DNA of 64,000 nt from Siphonodentalium dalli (lineage: Eukaryota; Mollusca; Scaphopoda; Gadilida; Siphonodentaliidae), in NCBI GenBank assembly GCA_032622095.1, contig CP136066.1:199290978-199354977 (forward strand), given 5' to 3'. Positions 1 through 12,543 of this stretch are shown in pieces (positions within the stretch are counted from its first letter, which is position 1; each line of letters opens with the position of its first letter). A model generated the notes under the pieces. That model searched no databases, was not told where the DNA came from, and saw only the letters and a list, made by a program, of their open reading frames with translations. The position numbers were made by a program, and so were the translations under genes.

Positions 1-434
1 AAGTTTTTGGGATGGTCCGAAAACTACGATTAACCATTCACAATACTCACAAAGAGTATTTCACTAGGCGAAAGGTGACAATCGGTATCTACTGATACCA
101 CTAAGTCTTGTTTGCTACTTACTGTAAATAATTATCTAGTTCCCTCCGCACATTTAACTATGTATTACCTGTCTGTACGACAAAACAGGGTACATCGAAT
201 GGTGTTAAGTACGCGACATGTAGCTTATTGTTATAGCATCAACCTATATGATCAAGCTCAATATAACAATAAATTACCTTGAAATGTTATACTTTCGCCG
301 ACCTGCGGTGAGACTGTTTTCGATCCGGATTGCTGTCTCCTCTTTTTTCTGTAAGGTGAGGTGATCGTAATGATACATGTACATGCACCATACACGAGAG
401 TCAGGCATTCTTCGTTCAGACACGAACGTCTTAC

Positions 435-538
435 GTAGTGGTTTCACCCCATGATAATGTTGGCGAACAGTGTTGAACATGTCATATCTAAACAACATCA
501 TTTTAGATCGAGATTGGAATATATTCAAACTTTTGAGA
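435..538 (-). CDS. possible cytoplasmic-tail exon of the MAM/TM gene
   Basis: A possible next exon after the transmembrane exon. On the minus strand an AG acceptor (ending CCACTTCAG) precedes an open stretch that begins in phase 2, the phase left by the transmembrane exon. It closes at a GTAAGA donor (CTAC|GTAAGA). The 104 nt encode a basic, tyrosine-containing stretch without cysteines (RSKMMLFRYDMF, then VRQHYHGVK), reasonable for the inner side of a single-pass receptor. No domain is recognisable, the polypyrimidine tract is poor and the reading frame stays open past the donor, so the exon end is uncertain. Only the matching phase and the position support it; chance remains possible. Confidence 0.3.
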
Positions 539-1854
539 CTGAAGTGGCCACTAATTAGAACATTTTCAATCAAAGTGTAAGTTTGGGATTTTTAGAGCAT
601 TGTGATGTCCGAAATTTCCAACTCATTTTGGGTACAAATGATGTTCCCCGGAGTTGAAAGTGTGGGCCATCAATGTAGGGTGCATTTTCCTAAACAGAAC
701 AAGCAGTTGATGCTTATGACTGTTTTCAAATGCCCATATCTTTAGCGTATTCAGTAGATCTTAAAAACTAAATTCGCACACATGACAGGGTAGTTGGATA
801 CGATGAACACAGAGACTGGTATGTTGTTGAGCAGTCTAACATAATTTTCGTTGAAAGTTCTTACCCATGTTGACATTAACATGTGTTTTAGGTGCCGTTT
901 TTATCAGTTTTTATAAAAAGGCAATCAGCCATCGACCAATGGAAGTTATCTATTGAGGTCCGATCTTTATTTACTGAAAATATAATTAAGTCGTCGCATG
1001 TTCTATCAAATAGTATGTTGTGATTACAATAGACCTACATGTATGCATTGTGTTCGCGGCGCAAACTTAATTGACCAATTATGCACTCCCATAGTAGATT
1101 ATTTGTTTGCCGAGGTGAGCATTACTAACATGGGCTGTGATACCATGTTTTCCCCAAAAAGCACATGGATGTAGGGATGTAGAGCAACAGAAGACAGGGG
1201 CGACGCATCATGCCAAAGATATAAAAGTTAACAATTAAAGCAGAACAGTTTGTAGAAGCGAGTACAACATTCTGAAACTTCAGATCGGGTGGTGGGAGTT
1301 ATTCAGACGAGTCGTATGGACATTTGCTGGAATCATGCAGTTACTGTTTTGAACAGTGGCACATTTAGTGGCTCCTCCTCACCAACACAATGAACAAAAG
1401 TAATCAACGACACACCGTTTTACAACGCAAGCAACAACTAACATATATTTAAAGTAAAAAGAGTTCGGTAACCTGACCCCATTGGATAACTTAGATGGGT
1501 CGAAAGTGCTACTAGTACTTGTGATATTATAAATCCTACTTGTGGAATAAATAAATCTGATTCGTTTGAATAATGCATAAAAGAGGAGACGAGTAGTGTG
1601 CTCTTTGGAAATCCAAGCTTAACACAAAAGTCAGTTGAAATGTCATGATTCGGCACAAATGCATATAAATATTGGCCTGATAAATCGATCACTGAATCTG
1701 GAGACTATGGCGTATTGATTGGTATTCATCGGTTAGTAAGACTGACCACATATTTAATTGGTAAGAGAAACTCATCACTGATTGTATATTTCTAAATTGT
1801 AAATTGAATTGTACAATACTGGACATAGATGGGAATTGATCTGATCATTCTCAC
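539..1854. other. intron or non-coding stretch
   Basis: AT-rich sequence between the transmembrane exon and the possible tail exon. The only open frames are short and lack codon-like character. I see no repeat or RNA gene here. Confidence 0.4.
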
Positions 1855-1963
1855 CTCATAAGTAACAGGAAAATGGTGGCGAATGTTACTATGGCTACAA
1901 CCACGACACACACAATCACCACAGCTATCACAACTGTATCATCACCATCGGGTTTCTTGGGCA
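1855..1963 (-). CDS. transmembrane exon of the MAM/Cys-rich membrane protein
   Basis: This 109-nt exon encodes the membrane anchor of the minus-strand MAM gene. It follows an AG acceptor (CATTTCAG) and ends at a strong donor (ATGAG|GTGAGA). It starts in phase 1 and joins exactly to the phase-1 end of the exon at 4239-3907. The peptide is a short charged juxtamembrane piece (PKKPDGDDT), then about 23 hydrophobic residues rich in V, I, A and L, then LLLMR leading to the cytoplasm. This is the pattern of a type I single-pass protein: Cys-rich ectodomain, TM, short basic stop-transfer. It is too short to appear as a long open frame and was found by reading the minus strand for splice sites. Confidence 0.75.
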
Positions 1964-2396
1964 CTGAAATGACACATATCGCATATTGAACGCATAAACC
2001 TAACAACACTTGACCAGAATACAAATAATCAAGAACATTTTACACCGAGCATTATTCCTTATTATATATATGACCTAAATAACATTGAACAAAATATCAG
2101 AAGGAAATAAGTCATAGTAATTAAGTATCGCCCGTAATAAAGTAAACTCTGTTGTACGAATTTCTAATATTTACCTGAAAGATCGAGACCACTGACACAT
2201 GTGGAGTCAATATCTCGATTGTGCACTTACATGTAACTTGGCTTAATCCCAACTTAAGCTGACCCTGATTGCTTAACGAAGTACACGCACCACTTACACT
2301 TTTAATGTGTTTCGGAAAATATTACAACAATTAAAACCACAATCTAATGCATTCCTTCCAATATTCCAATTCAATGCATAATAATTTGACGAATAT

Positions 2397-2590
2397 GAGA
2401 GAATTATCGGAGGGAGATGTTTATCTATATATCCAGTTATAGTTACCAACATCACGATAGTGATGGGAGAATTATCGGAGGGAGATGTTTGTCGATCCAG
2501 TTATAGTTACCAGCTTTTTCACGATAGTGATGGGAGAACATCAGATGGAGATGCTTGTATATCCATTTATAGTTATGAGAGTTCTAGTAT
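2397..2590. repeat. ~64-bp tandem repeat, about 3 units
   Basis: The block 'gggagaattatcggagg' with 'gagatgttt', 'ccagttatagttacca' and 'cacgatagtgat' recurs three times, with the last copy more diverged. It is an intronic minisatellite, and the short open frame across it is a by-product. Confidence 0.8.
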
Positions 2591-2616
2591 TGAGTTGACT
2601 CACGTAATGTGCTTCT

Positions 2617-2745
2617 GGTTGACGCTGTCGTCTCCGCCACCGTGGCTGTTGATACGGTTGTTGCCGTCGCTATTGTCGTTGTTAATACCGTTGTTTGTGT
2701 TACTGTTGTTGTCGCTATTATCGTGGTTGATGTTGTTGGACAATA
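2617..2745. repeat. GTT/GTC-rich trinucleotide tract
   Basis: Imperfect trinucleotide run (gttgttgccgtcgctattgt and similar) over about 130 bp. It reads as low-complexity leucine and serine codons and is not evidence of a gene. Confidence 0.7.
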
Positions 2746-3906
2746 GGCTGTCAAAAGAAAATGTCATATAATTTGAACACTCTTTCTCCGAACCTGAATT
2801 CTGCTTATATGTACCTGATAATTCTTTCAGACAACTTCATGTTCCAATCCTGGCCAATTGCATTCTCCAGTTGTAATGATATGATCGACCATTGATCCTA
2901 CTCACTCAGCCATTGTTTGGGTGGTGCAAAGTGATGTTCTTGTGAAAATGTTCTATAAAATGTGTCGGTAGATATTATTCATAGTGTACTTACCTTTGAA
3001 TCTAAACAGGGAAGAAAGAACAATAACTGAAAGTTCCTATACACGATGATCTCTCGATTGTTTACGTATTTAAATTTCTATGTTGGCTATTTCATGGACG
3101 TTTTCCATCTGCAGAAGGATCCAAGTAATGAGTAAATGAAACCATTTAGGTTCTTGTATATGCAACCCTTCCCCATCTCTTTCGACCATGTTCCGTTCTA
3201 CAGTCTAATTTTGGAGTTACATTTACCATACCGTTTGACACACTCGAACAATTGATCCATATATACCGCAACACGATTGCGTACATCTAAATTACAAACG
3301 GGAGAGCACATGACGTCATTAATGACTGCCGGGTACCAAATGAAACCAATCTTTGCACACATCAATGTAAAATATAGCAATACATTCTTTTATCAGGGTA
3401 CCCCTTTCTATACTAAATAGATTACCTCAGTTAATTAAAAAGTGTGTATCGGATGGTCCATTATTGAAATGCCGGGATATGCATGTAATATAAGTAGAGG
3501 ACAGATAATACAAGTCATATTTATTGAAGAAAATTAAAAGAAGACTTCTGCCCATTTAATTTAGACAAACGTGCAATTACAAATACCTGATGGGCCGATT
3601 TGATTTGAACCATTGTCCTACCAATTACAGCATAATTTTGTTATATACATGCGTATCTCTGATATACATGTTACATGCTATGCAATGCGACTTTGATCGA
3701 AAAAGAAAATTACCTTCTGATGAGCACGTAAATTCCACTGTATTAGCACTGTGGTGGTTGGCAAGAAGGGGAATTATCAATAACACTGATATATTCTAAC
3801 TGGATAGTGGTTTATAACTGAACATCGCTAATAATTGATTACGAGTACACATAATGTTTCCAAGCAAAAGTTAATTGCCAAGTTAGTTCCTCTTTTGTTT
3901 TCTCAC

Positions 3907-4239
3907 CTAAATCAAACGAATCTTCAACACAATAGTTTAATATATTCGTTGCGCGGTCTGTTGCAGAACCAAGTTTGAAGCCACCGTTAACATTGCACAC
4001 ACAGTGTTCACCATCACAATGCAATCCCTTGTAGAAAATACTGTCACACTCAGATGTTGCTGAACAACTTTCGACGGGGATTTTACCATTACCAATGAAA
4101 GCCACACAGTTACCCGACGTATCCGTAATTGAACACACACATTTCTTGTTTGCCTGATCACACGTAAGAAATATATCACATCTGTCAACAAGATGTTCAT
4201 AGTAGACCCTATAAACACATGTGTCACCTTTCGCCATCA
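3907..4239 (-). CDS. Cys-rich (EB/EGF-like) exon of the MAM/TM gene
   Basis: This 333-nt exon (111 codons, phase 1 to phase 1) has an AG acceptor (CGTTCCAG) and a strong donor (GATTTAG|GTGAGA). It encodes two related cysteine-rich modules. The first has TCVYR, DRCDIF, LTCDQ and KKCVCS; the second has ESCSATSECDS, GLHCDGEHCVCN and NYCVEDS. The spacing resembles the EB or EGF-like modules common in invertebrate extracellular proteins. It should lie outside the cell, between the MAM domain and the transmembrane helix encoded at 1963-1855. Symmetric 1-1 phases are typical of shuffled extracellular modules. Precise domain naming needs a profile search; the exon itself is well supported by its splice sites and phase match to both neighbours. 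Confidence 0.75.
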
Positions 4240-5200
4240 CTGGAACGAAAAGAAATATGTACGTTGTGTATCAACATGTAAGTAAGTAATGCTTTATTTT
4301 CAGCCAGTATATAAGTTGGTCAATGGCAGCTTCACAATTATCCACATTGTGTATCGCGAGCCTCTTGGATTATTTAGATGCATCATATCACCCGTCAACC
4401 AAATCACTAAATTTCAGATTATCAGCTTGGCTGCATTATCTCATCAGAATCAGCACAAGATCGAACGCATAACAATAGAAAATTAACACACATCTGCTTG
4501 CAGGATAATCGTTAAAGCCAGTAACACCACAGGACATTCTGACATACTGTAAAATTATAACGATAAACTGGCATAATGAATCATATGACATCATTCAAAT
4601 TAAAATTGAAAACTTTCTTTATTGTGTTAAGATTCATTCTAATTTGATAAGTTAAGTGGATATTTTGTTAAAATGAAAAAAGAAATCACAAAATGCAATT
4701 AGAAAAACTCGCTATTAAGCATGTACTAACAGTGATATATTGTAGACTGAACCATTTGCGCCAGTGGAAATAACGTGTAAACGGCGGCGTGCCCGTTGTG
4801 ATTGTTTTCAGTATTCCGTCAACACGCAACGCCAGTAACTAATATGCATTAGAGCACAATCCCATTGTTGCAATCGTTCCCTGATTGTTGGTAAACACAC
4901 CAATTCCCAAGGCTTGCGAAGGAATAGTTCAATGATTACCCCATTGTTAGGCACACGCAACTCATATCGACAAATCGCACGGGAGCTTCAAAGTGGGACC
5001 AGTCCGTGTTGTTTCTGACATATATATTCACATTTAACGGCTATCAGTTCATGTTATTAATCATCTTGTGGGGCGTGGTTAACCGGTTATTGTGTCCAAT
5101 CGCGGCCAGCGCACGGATTGTGCGTCGTGGTCAAAACACGTTCAACGGTACATTTCCAGTTGATTGCGTTATGTGGGATCAATTGTGCTCTAAGTCGGTC
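4240..5200. other. intron, no feature recognised
   Basis: Non-coding intron sequence. Short inverted fragments of 'agagcac' occur near 4850 and 5200, but I could not define a complete element beyond the hairpin at 5201-5281. Confidence 0.5.
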
Positions 5201-5281
5201 AGAGCACACTAATAGTTCTTTACCAAAATAAATCTCGTCTTCGACTCGATTTATTGTGGTACAGAACTATTCGCGTGCTCT
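5201..5281. repeat. short hairpin, ~37-bp arms
   Basis: The arm starting 'agagcacactaatagttc' is followed, after a 6-nt loop, by its reverse complement with about five mismatches, ending 'gaactattcgcgtgctct'. It is probably the core of a small MITE. An RNA role is possible but nothing supports it. Confidence 0.7.
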
Positions 5282-5472
5282 AACCATTACATATAAACAG
5301 ATTGCGGCTGTGGCGACCTATCAGCTCTGTTAAATACATGCTTTATACGACGCCGCCTCCCCAAAGATGTCATGAATCACATGGGGAGAAACACATGCAA
5401 ATAAGACGTTTTGTCTAAAAAATACAGCGCGTTTGTTGAAGAATTCATTACGAGCGTCTTTGATATGAAATA

Positions 5473-5792
5473 GGTTACACTGGTGCAAATGTTTTCCATA
5501 GGCCTCAGTGCTAACGTTTTAGCGTATACTGTTGGCAATATTAACTTTGGGTCCAAAAAATTCTTTAAATCTGAAAAATTGACATTTGAGGAAACTTTTT
5601 ACGCCAAAAAATCATGTCTGTCTAGCAGGGAATTCGCCTTTAGGTCGTGTGTTTTCGTAACTAGTGTCAAACAGCATACAAAATACTGTCATATTTTAGA
5701 CCACACGAAAATATTCAAACTTCACGACAAAAAATCATGTCGCCTTCAATATTCCTCCAGTCACTCCGAACCTTATTTACACCAGTGTAACC
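5473..5792. mobile_element. TA-flanked MITE, family 1, copy A
   Basis: Starts GGTTACACTGGTGCAAAT and ends with the inverted ATTTACACCAGTGTAACC, with TA on both sides as expected of Tc1/mariner-type insertion. Internal sequence (cataggcctcagtgctaac) is shared with copies B-D. At 320 bp it is shorter than the others (~450 bp), so it carries an internal deletion. It encodes no transposase; open frames across it are shadows. Confidence 0.85.
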
Positions 5793-6467
5793 TAAAGCGA
5801 TAGCCCGCATTTTCGCAGAATTGTAACTCCCTACCTTTCTTCAGAATTGGCCATCAATGGAAAAAAGGTGTTCAAAAACAATATCACATTTGTGGTTCTT
5901 TATTTATCACACACAATTTAACCCCACCCCTTTAATACATTATTCACGAAAGAAGCACTATTTTCCACCACAAGTCATGTTCAGGCCCCATTTTCACACA
6001 GTTTTTGGGGTCTGATGTTGCAAACTTGGATCAGCTATTGAAGACTGTAAAGTTTCTTTCCATGAGAGAACTTCTGGTGATGTGAGGTCATTGAGTCCAG
6101 ATCTGATGAGCTACGCATGAAGCACATGACTTTATCAGTACATGGAAGACTAAAACATGACATTTTCAGGTCTGCAAGGGTGATCCAAGATAACTGAATG
6201 TGGGTGTATATTGAATTAGTTGAACAAAGATATGCTGTCTTTGAAATGCTGAAACATTTTCTTAAATGTGTCCAAGTGTTAGTGCTATTAAAATTCAAAT
6301 GGCCATACCCACCAGTGGAAATGACTAACTGACTACATCAGCAGCAAGAATAGATACACCATGCATGAGAAATTCATTGGACTGAAATATCAGGCTGTTA
6401 AAAATGCAATAAAATACTTTATAGTGACTCCCAGGAATCAAAAAGGTCAAAAAGCTCATTTTCCCTT
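5793..6467. repeat. long flanking repeat shared between MITE copies
   Basis: The sequence following copy A (tcaatggaaaaaa, gttgcaaacttggatcagct, gaggtcattgagtccagatc, ccatacccaccagtggaaat) recurs in order after copy C at about 7525-8060 and partly after copy D. The region 5.4-9.1 kb is therefore a set of duplicated larger units, not only dispersed MITEs. Confidence 0.75.
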
Positions 6468-6469
6468 TA

Positions 6470-6919
6470 GGTTACACTGGTGTAAATGTTATCCATAGGC
6501 CTCAGTGCAAACATTTTAGCGTATACTGTTGGCAATATAAACTTTGGGTCCAAAATTTTCTTTAAATCTGAAATATTGATAATTGGGGACTCTTTTTGCG
6601 CAAAAAAACCATGTCTGTCTAGCAGGGAATTCGCCTTTAAATCGTGTGTTTTCGTAACTAGTGTCAGAACCGCATACAAAATACTGTCATATTTTAGACC
6701 ACACCAAAATATTCAAACTTCACTACAGATGGTTAATTCCTGTGCCAATGGCTATTTGACCTATGGGAAATCACAGGGAAGAGTCGTGATGATTTTTTTG
6801 TGCAACAAGCACACAAGGCTATTGACCAATCAGGGTCCATTGTCTTTTTTATTCTCTCCTATATATTTCTCCCACATCCGCTAGATGTCACTTCGAACCT
6901 TATTTACGCCAGGGTAACC
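6470..6919. mobile_element. TA-flanked MITE, family 1, copy B
   Basis: Same termini as copy A (GGTTACACTGGTGTAAAT at the left, inverted ACGCCAGGGTAACC at the right), flanked by TA. Full-length at 450 bp and non-coding. Confidence 0.85.
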
Positions 6920-7071
6920 TAAACGATAGCCCGCTTTTTCGCGGAATAATTGTAACTGAAAGACCAGGCTGTTAAAAATGCACTGAAAGACCAGGCTGTT
7001 AAAAATGCAATATAATAATTTAAAGTAAGTCCCAGGAATCAAAAAGGTCAAAAAGCTCATTTTCCCATTTA

Positions 7072-7522
7072 GGTTACACTGGTGTAAATGTTATCCATAG
7101 GCCTCAGTTCTAACGTTTTAGCGTATACTGTCGGCAATATAAACTTTGGGTCCAAAATTTTCTTTAACTCTGAAAAATTGACATTTGGGGAAACTTTTTG
7201 CGCAAAAAAATCATGTCTGTATAGCAGGGAATTCGTCTTTAAATCTTGTGTTTTCGTAACTAGTGTCAGAACCGCATAAAAAAATACTGTCATATTTTTG
7301 ACAGCACCAAAAAATTCAAACTTCACTACAAAGGGTTAATTCCTGTGCCAATGGTTATTTTACCTATGGGAAATCATAGGAAAGTGGTCAGATGATCTTT
7401 GTGTACAACAAGCACACAAGGCTGTTGACCAATCAGGGCCCAGTGTCTGTTGTATTTTCTCCTATATATTCCTCCCACACCCGCTTGATGTCACTCCGAA
7501 CCTTATTTACACCAGTTTAACA
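7072..7522. mobile_element. TA-flanked MITE, family 1, copy C
   Basis: Left end GGTTACACTGGTGTAAAT. The right end is ACACCAGTTTAACA, with two mutations relative to the family. Flanked by TA. Two copies of a 27-bp sequence (ctgaaagaccaggctgttaa...) stand just upstream at 6956-7010. Confidence 0.85.
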
Positions 7523-7524
7523 TA

Positions 7525-8420
7525 AAGCAATAGCCCTCTTTTTCGCAGAATAAGTGTAACTCCCTACATTTCTTCAAAATTGCCCATCAATGGAAAAAAA
7601 TGTGTTAAAAAACAATATCACTTCTATGGATCTTTATTTATCACACACAATTTAACTCCACCCTTTAACAAATTATTCATAAAAAAACACAATTTCCCAC
7701 CACAAGCCATGTTCAGGCCCCATTTTCACACAGTTTTTTTGGGGTCTGGTGTTGCAAACTTGGATCAGCTATCGAAGATTGTGAATATTCGTTCCATGAA
7801 AGAACTTCTGGTGATGTGAGGTCATTGAGTCCAGATCTGATCAGCTGAGCATGAAGCACATTACTTTACCAGCACATGCAAGACTAAAATATGACATTTG
7901 CAGGTCTGCAAGGGTGATCCAAGATAACTGGATGTGTGTGTATATTGAATTAGTTGAACAAAGGTATGCTCTCTTTGAAATGCTGAAGAATTTGTTTAAA
8001 TGTGTCCACGATTTAGTGCTATTAACATTCAAATGGCCATACCCACCAGTGGAAATGACAAAATTGTATATTATATAACTGTATATCACTGGCTATACAA
8101 TCCAAAATACTTGTTAGATTAGCTTCTTATAACAATTGGTACGTGTATCATTAACATGCTCATGTTATGGGTCATTTGCGTTATCGTGTGACTATAACCA
8201 CCTTGAAACAAATTGAAAATACCTTGAAAAATTGGCATTTTTTAAATGTAAAATCATATTATTTTGTTGTAGATGTAAGTGAAAGAAGACACCAGCAGCA
8301 AGAAAAGCTACACCATGCATGAGAGATTCATTGGTACAAAAAGACCAGGCTGTTAAAAATGCAATAAAATACTTTAAAGTGACTCCCATGAAACAAAAAG
8401 CCCAAAAAGCTCATTTTCCC
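7525..8420. repeat. second copy of the MITE-flanking repeat
   Basis: Repeats the 5793-6467 sequence with small differences and carries extra sequence at about 8080-8330. It ends with the same 'ccaggctgttaaaaatgcaa' and 'aaagctcattttccctttag' that precede copies B and D. Confidence 0.7.
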
Positions 8421-8424
8421 TTTA

Positions 8425-8871
8425 GGTTACACTGGTGTAAATGTTTTCCATAGGCCTCAGTGCTAACATTTTAGCGTATACTGTCGGCAATATAAATTTG
8501 GGTCCAAAATTTTCTTTAAATCTGAAAAATTGACATTTGGGGAAACTTTTTGCGCAAAAAATCATGTCTGTCTAGCAGTGAATTCGCCTTTAAATCTTGT
8601 GTTTTCGTAATTCGTGTCAGAACCGCATAAAAAATACTGTCATATTTTAGACCACACCAAATATTCAAACTTCACTACAGAGGGTTAATTCCTGTGCCAA
8701 TGGGTATTTTACTTATGGGAAATCATAGGGAAGATGTGTCATTTTTTTTTATGCAAAAAAGCACACAAGGCTATTGACCAATCAGGGCCCAGTGTCCATT
8801 TTATTTTCTCGTATATATTCCTCCCGCATACGCTAGATGTCACTCCGAACATTATATACACCAGTGTAACC
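8425..8871. mobile_element. TA-flanked MITE, family 1, copy D
   Basis: Left end GGTTACACTGGTGTAAAT, right end ACACCAGTGTAACC, TA on both sides, 447 bp. A stub of the right end of a further copy is at about 9011-9057. Confidence 0.85.
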
Positions 8872-9057
8872 TAAATCGATTGCCGCTTTTTCGCGGAATA
8901 ATTGTAACTCCCTACATTTCTTCAGAATTGCTCATCAATGAAAAAAATGTTTTAAAAAACAATATCACATCTGTGGTTCTTTATTTATCGCACACAATTT
9001 AACCCCACCCTCCCGCATCCGTTAGATGTGACTCCGAATCTTATTTACACCAGTTTA

Positions 9058-9844
9058 GAATAGAATGATTGTATTATTATAGTGACATATGCTATACAAA
9101 ATTCGAAGGTAGGTAAATACATTACATTGTATATTTTTATATAACACCCGGCCCATAGGACCTATAAGTCACTTTAAGTAAATATGTACATCGAATTAAA
9201 AGTTATATGCGTATGCTTGGTAGAGTCAACAAAATGCGTCTACGATTAAAGCAATTGTGTAGATATCTAGCTGTCTGACGTGGACATGAATTTATGAGGT
9301 AGTTCGCCATAAAGTTGAGTGAGTGGATGCCTTTGATATAAAACATTGTGTTTTCGAAAAATGTTAGTAACCAATAGAGCCCAGTGTCAGTCTAATTTTA
9401 TACCATAATGCCACGATAGAAGGATCAGCGAATAACTTGTTTAATTTGCAGCCGACAGATAATCTATGTATTGGTCGAAGCATGGCATTATTCGATGCGA
9501 TGGCTTTCTGTGAGTAATGACATTAGTGCAACTCCTCCAGTTTGAAATAATTTCCCGTTGACTGTGATGATGCCCTGATCTAGCTTGAGTTAGACTGCTC
9601 GAATTATAGATAGATGAGATATGGTATAAGCATGTATGACAAACTATAGGTCGAAAGTAGCGGTGTATCATAATATCATTTTATATTCATTGTCATCGGC
9701 ATCAGCATCGTCATTGCTGTCACCATAGCCTTCGTCATCAAAAACACTTCTATCGCCGTCATCACCATACACCATCGTCGTCATAGTAACCGTCATCGTT
9801 ATCTATTTTTTTCTCCGACTTCAACATCCTCATTGTGTACTCAC
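9058..9844. other. intron with an ATC/GTC trinucleotide tract
   Basis: Mostly featureless AT-rich DNA. From about 9683 to 9810 it is an imperfect CAT/CGT trinucleotide repeat (tcatcggcatcagcatcgtc). No gene seen. Confidence 0.6.
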
Positions 9845-9976
9845 CTGGAACGCACTTAGTTGATCCCGGGGTGAATACAAGGCCATCGTTACATTGGCAC
9901 TGCATGTCGCATCCATATGCTCGGCATGTTGAACCAGGTGGGCATTGACTGTCACTTATGCATCGCTGGGTCACGG
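9845..9976 (-). CDS. Cys-rich EB/EGF-like exon of the MAM/TM gene
   Basis: A 132-nt exon (44 codons, phase 1 to phase 1) with acceptor GCAATTATAG and donor TTCCAG|GTGAGT. It encodes one compact module with seven cysteines: RCISDSQCPPGSTC, then YGCDMQCQCNDG, then STKCVP. This is the C-x5-C-x5-C pattern with a CxC pair seen in EB-like or EGF-like modules. Its phase-1 start takes the single base left by the MAM exon at 26760-26667, and its end joins the exon at 4239-3907 in frame. It is therefore the link between the MAM domain and the membrane-proximal Cys-rich modules. Function is inferred only as extracellular adhesion or ligand binding; no ligand can be named. Confidence 0.78.
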
Positions 9977-10430
9977 CTATAATTGCGAAAGCATAAAATG
10001 TATTGTTATATATCGGCATGTATACACCACTCACATCTGACTGCTGTTGCGTATACAACTTTCGGTCACATGGAGTGCAGCTGCAATATCAACGAGTAGA
10101 ATAATGAACGTATGACGAACGTATGTTATTTGACCCACTAAATATAGACAGTATGCACAGTATGATTTCAAACACGAAGTAGTGTGGTTCACATGGGCTC
10201 CATTTGCAGAACATAGTCCCTCTCCCCTGCAACAAGCGTTCAGCTGATAATGGTGGTTCGATAAAACATATAGGATCACGTCCGTGAATATATGTTATTG
10301 GCCTAAAACGTTGATCTTTGCTTTGTATGACCCACATATGTGAGTAAAGGGGGATGGCCAATGACACCTAAGTCCACAACAAGAGGTACCTTGTCTTGTC
10401 CACCGGAAGGTGATAAAAGTTAATGATAGG
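9977..10430. other. start of a ~16.7-kb intron
   Basis: First part of the intron between the EB-like exon and the last MAM exon. No feature recognised before the minisatellite. Confidence 0.5.
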
Positions 10431-10524
10431 CAGTTTCAGAATCAGTCAGAAAGTTTAAATAAAATAACCAAGAATATGTTCGGCTGCAGAAAGTTGATGA
10501 TGATGGACAGGCTGTAGATTTGAG

Positions 10525-11172
10525 GAATGGGTATGGATAATTACGTAGAATGGGTATGGATATGTGGAATGAATATTGATATGGAGAATGGGCATGGATA
10601 ATAAATATGGTTGTGTATAATGCGTATGGATATGGAGAATGGACGATGATATTGATACGGATATGGATAATTGGTATATATGGATATGGAGAATGGATAT
10701 GAATTTGGAGAATGGGCATGGATATGTAGATTGGCTATATATAGATATGGGGAATATATATGGATGTCTAGAACGGGTATGTATATGAAGAATGGATATG
10801 AATGTGTTGAATAGTTATGGCTATGGAGAATGGGTATGGGTATGGAGTATTGGTACGGATATGGATAACGTATATGGATGTGTATAATGGGCATGGTTAT
10901 CTAGAATGGCTATATATGGGTATGGAAAATGGATATGGATGTGCATTTTGGGTATGGATATGGAGAATGAATATGTATATATATAATCGGTATGGAGAAT
11001 GGATATGGATATGGAGAATGTGTACATATGGTATGGCTATGGAGAATGGATGTGTAGAATGGTCATGGCTATTGAGAATTGATATGGATATGGATAATGG
11101 GTGTATATGGTTATGGATATGGAGAATGGATATCGATGTGTAGAATGGGTATGGATGTGGAGAATGGATATG
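10525..11172. repeat. TATGGA-rich minisatellite, ~650 bp
   Basis: Imperfect 6/12/18-bp repeats built from 'tatggatatggagaatgg' fill this stretch. Open frames on both strands (IHIHSPYPY-type on minus, MENGYGY-type on plus) are translation products of the repeat and should not be called genes. Confidence 0.9.
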
Positions 11173-12543
11173 GTCTCGCGATATAGGATTCACACGATTC
11201 ACGTGAACCTGTCTGAGTTTGACACCAGTTATTTGAATATTCCACTATACCATTGTTCGTGTTGATGCTGTAGGGTGCGATACCAAAAAGTGTATCATAG
11301 ACATAGGATTTAGTGTGACATTTCATGGTTATGTACATATTTTATAATTTATGTCACCCAGAGTAGATCGTGAATTAATATAAACATAGGTGTGTCCGCG
11401 ACACGGTGCACGGCTTGCAACATTGTCAAAAAGATTACAACAAAGGCGAGAAACAATTCATAATATTTCAACGGAATATGATATAAGTGCGAAGCCAATA
11501 TTCACATATGGGCACGTGCACTACTTTGATGAACGTTTGCTTCAATTATTAGCGATAAGCTTTCATTTTGTACATTTACGCGTCTGAGTTAAGTGAAACA
11601 TCACTGTGTAAGTTGATTACACACCCCAGCCTAAGTAATTCAACAAAAGGAACGACCCTCCGCTCGCATTCACCCCCTCGCTCCGGTCAAATATTTCGCA
11701 CATTAGACGTGATATGGAGAAGAGTAAAGAAATAAATCGGGGAAAGCTGATTTTTAAAATATTATTTAGACGATAACATCGCGGACGCGTCACGAAAAGT
11801 CCCCTAAAATGCGAGCTGATCTTTCTGAGTTACACCATTTTTTCCAAATAAATGTTTTTACTTTAATATTTTTCACAATCATGGAAATAATGTAATGCTG
11901 TAACAATTTTTCAGCCAAAACATACAAAATGGACTCAATATTGTCAAATAAACAATTCTCGAACCAAAGACACCAATTCAAATGAGGAATTTGTATGAAT
12001 TTTGCAGATATTGATATGAAATAACATAATGGCCCATACAATGACGTTCTTTTCATGCATACTATCGTTTTTTATGTATAAGTTATCTGATTCTCATTAT
12101 ATAGACGCGAGAAATTTGTTTTAAAAACTACAGAGACACTCTTTCATTGCGGACTTTTTGGACTATACATATGTGAAGTGGTCAATACTTGTAAAAACAT
12201 AACCCTACCCCATAAACTGGTCCTCATCGACCTTGTCACACTCTTCTGCTACTCAAAGCGCTTGGTGTAGAAAAACACCACACTTGTGACAAAGGTGATA
12301 CAAGCATGAAACTCGCGACATACCCTTCCTTAGCAGCGGTTGCTAGGCAACTACCCGATATAGAAGTAATGCATATGATTGATATTATGTGAGTTATAAC
12401 AAAGTAAACTACGTCGTGTATCATGTGTATTGTGAAAATAATTATAATATGTTGTTATTGCTGACTAGGAACACTATTATATTAACAAGTAAATAAATAT
12501 TTATAAACCGAAACCCAAACTGTATAGATGCCGACATAGTATA
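11173..12543. other. intron, no feature recognised
   Basis: AT-rich intron sequence with only short open frames. I could support no gene or repeat. Confidence 0.5.

Larger units (their letters stand above)
1964..3906. other. intron with simple repeats
   Basis: Intron between the transmembrane exon and the upstream Cys-rich exon. It holds a ~64-bp tandem repeat of about three units and a GTT/GTC-rich trinucleotide tract, listed separately. I see nothing else in it. Confidence 0.6.

Noticed and set aside
9762-10058. Full 98-codon frame around the EB-like exon
   Set aside because: Only 9976-9845 has domain character and is bounded by splice sites; the rest is intron.
10420-11202. Several 65-117-codon open frames on both strands
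   Set aside because: All are translations of the TATGGA minisatellite; composition is repetitive and frames are open on both strands.
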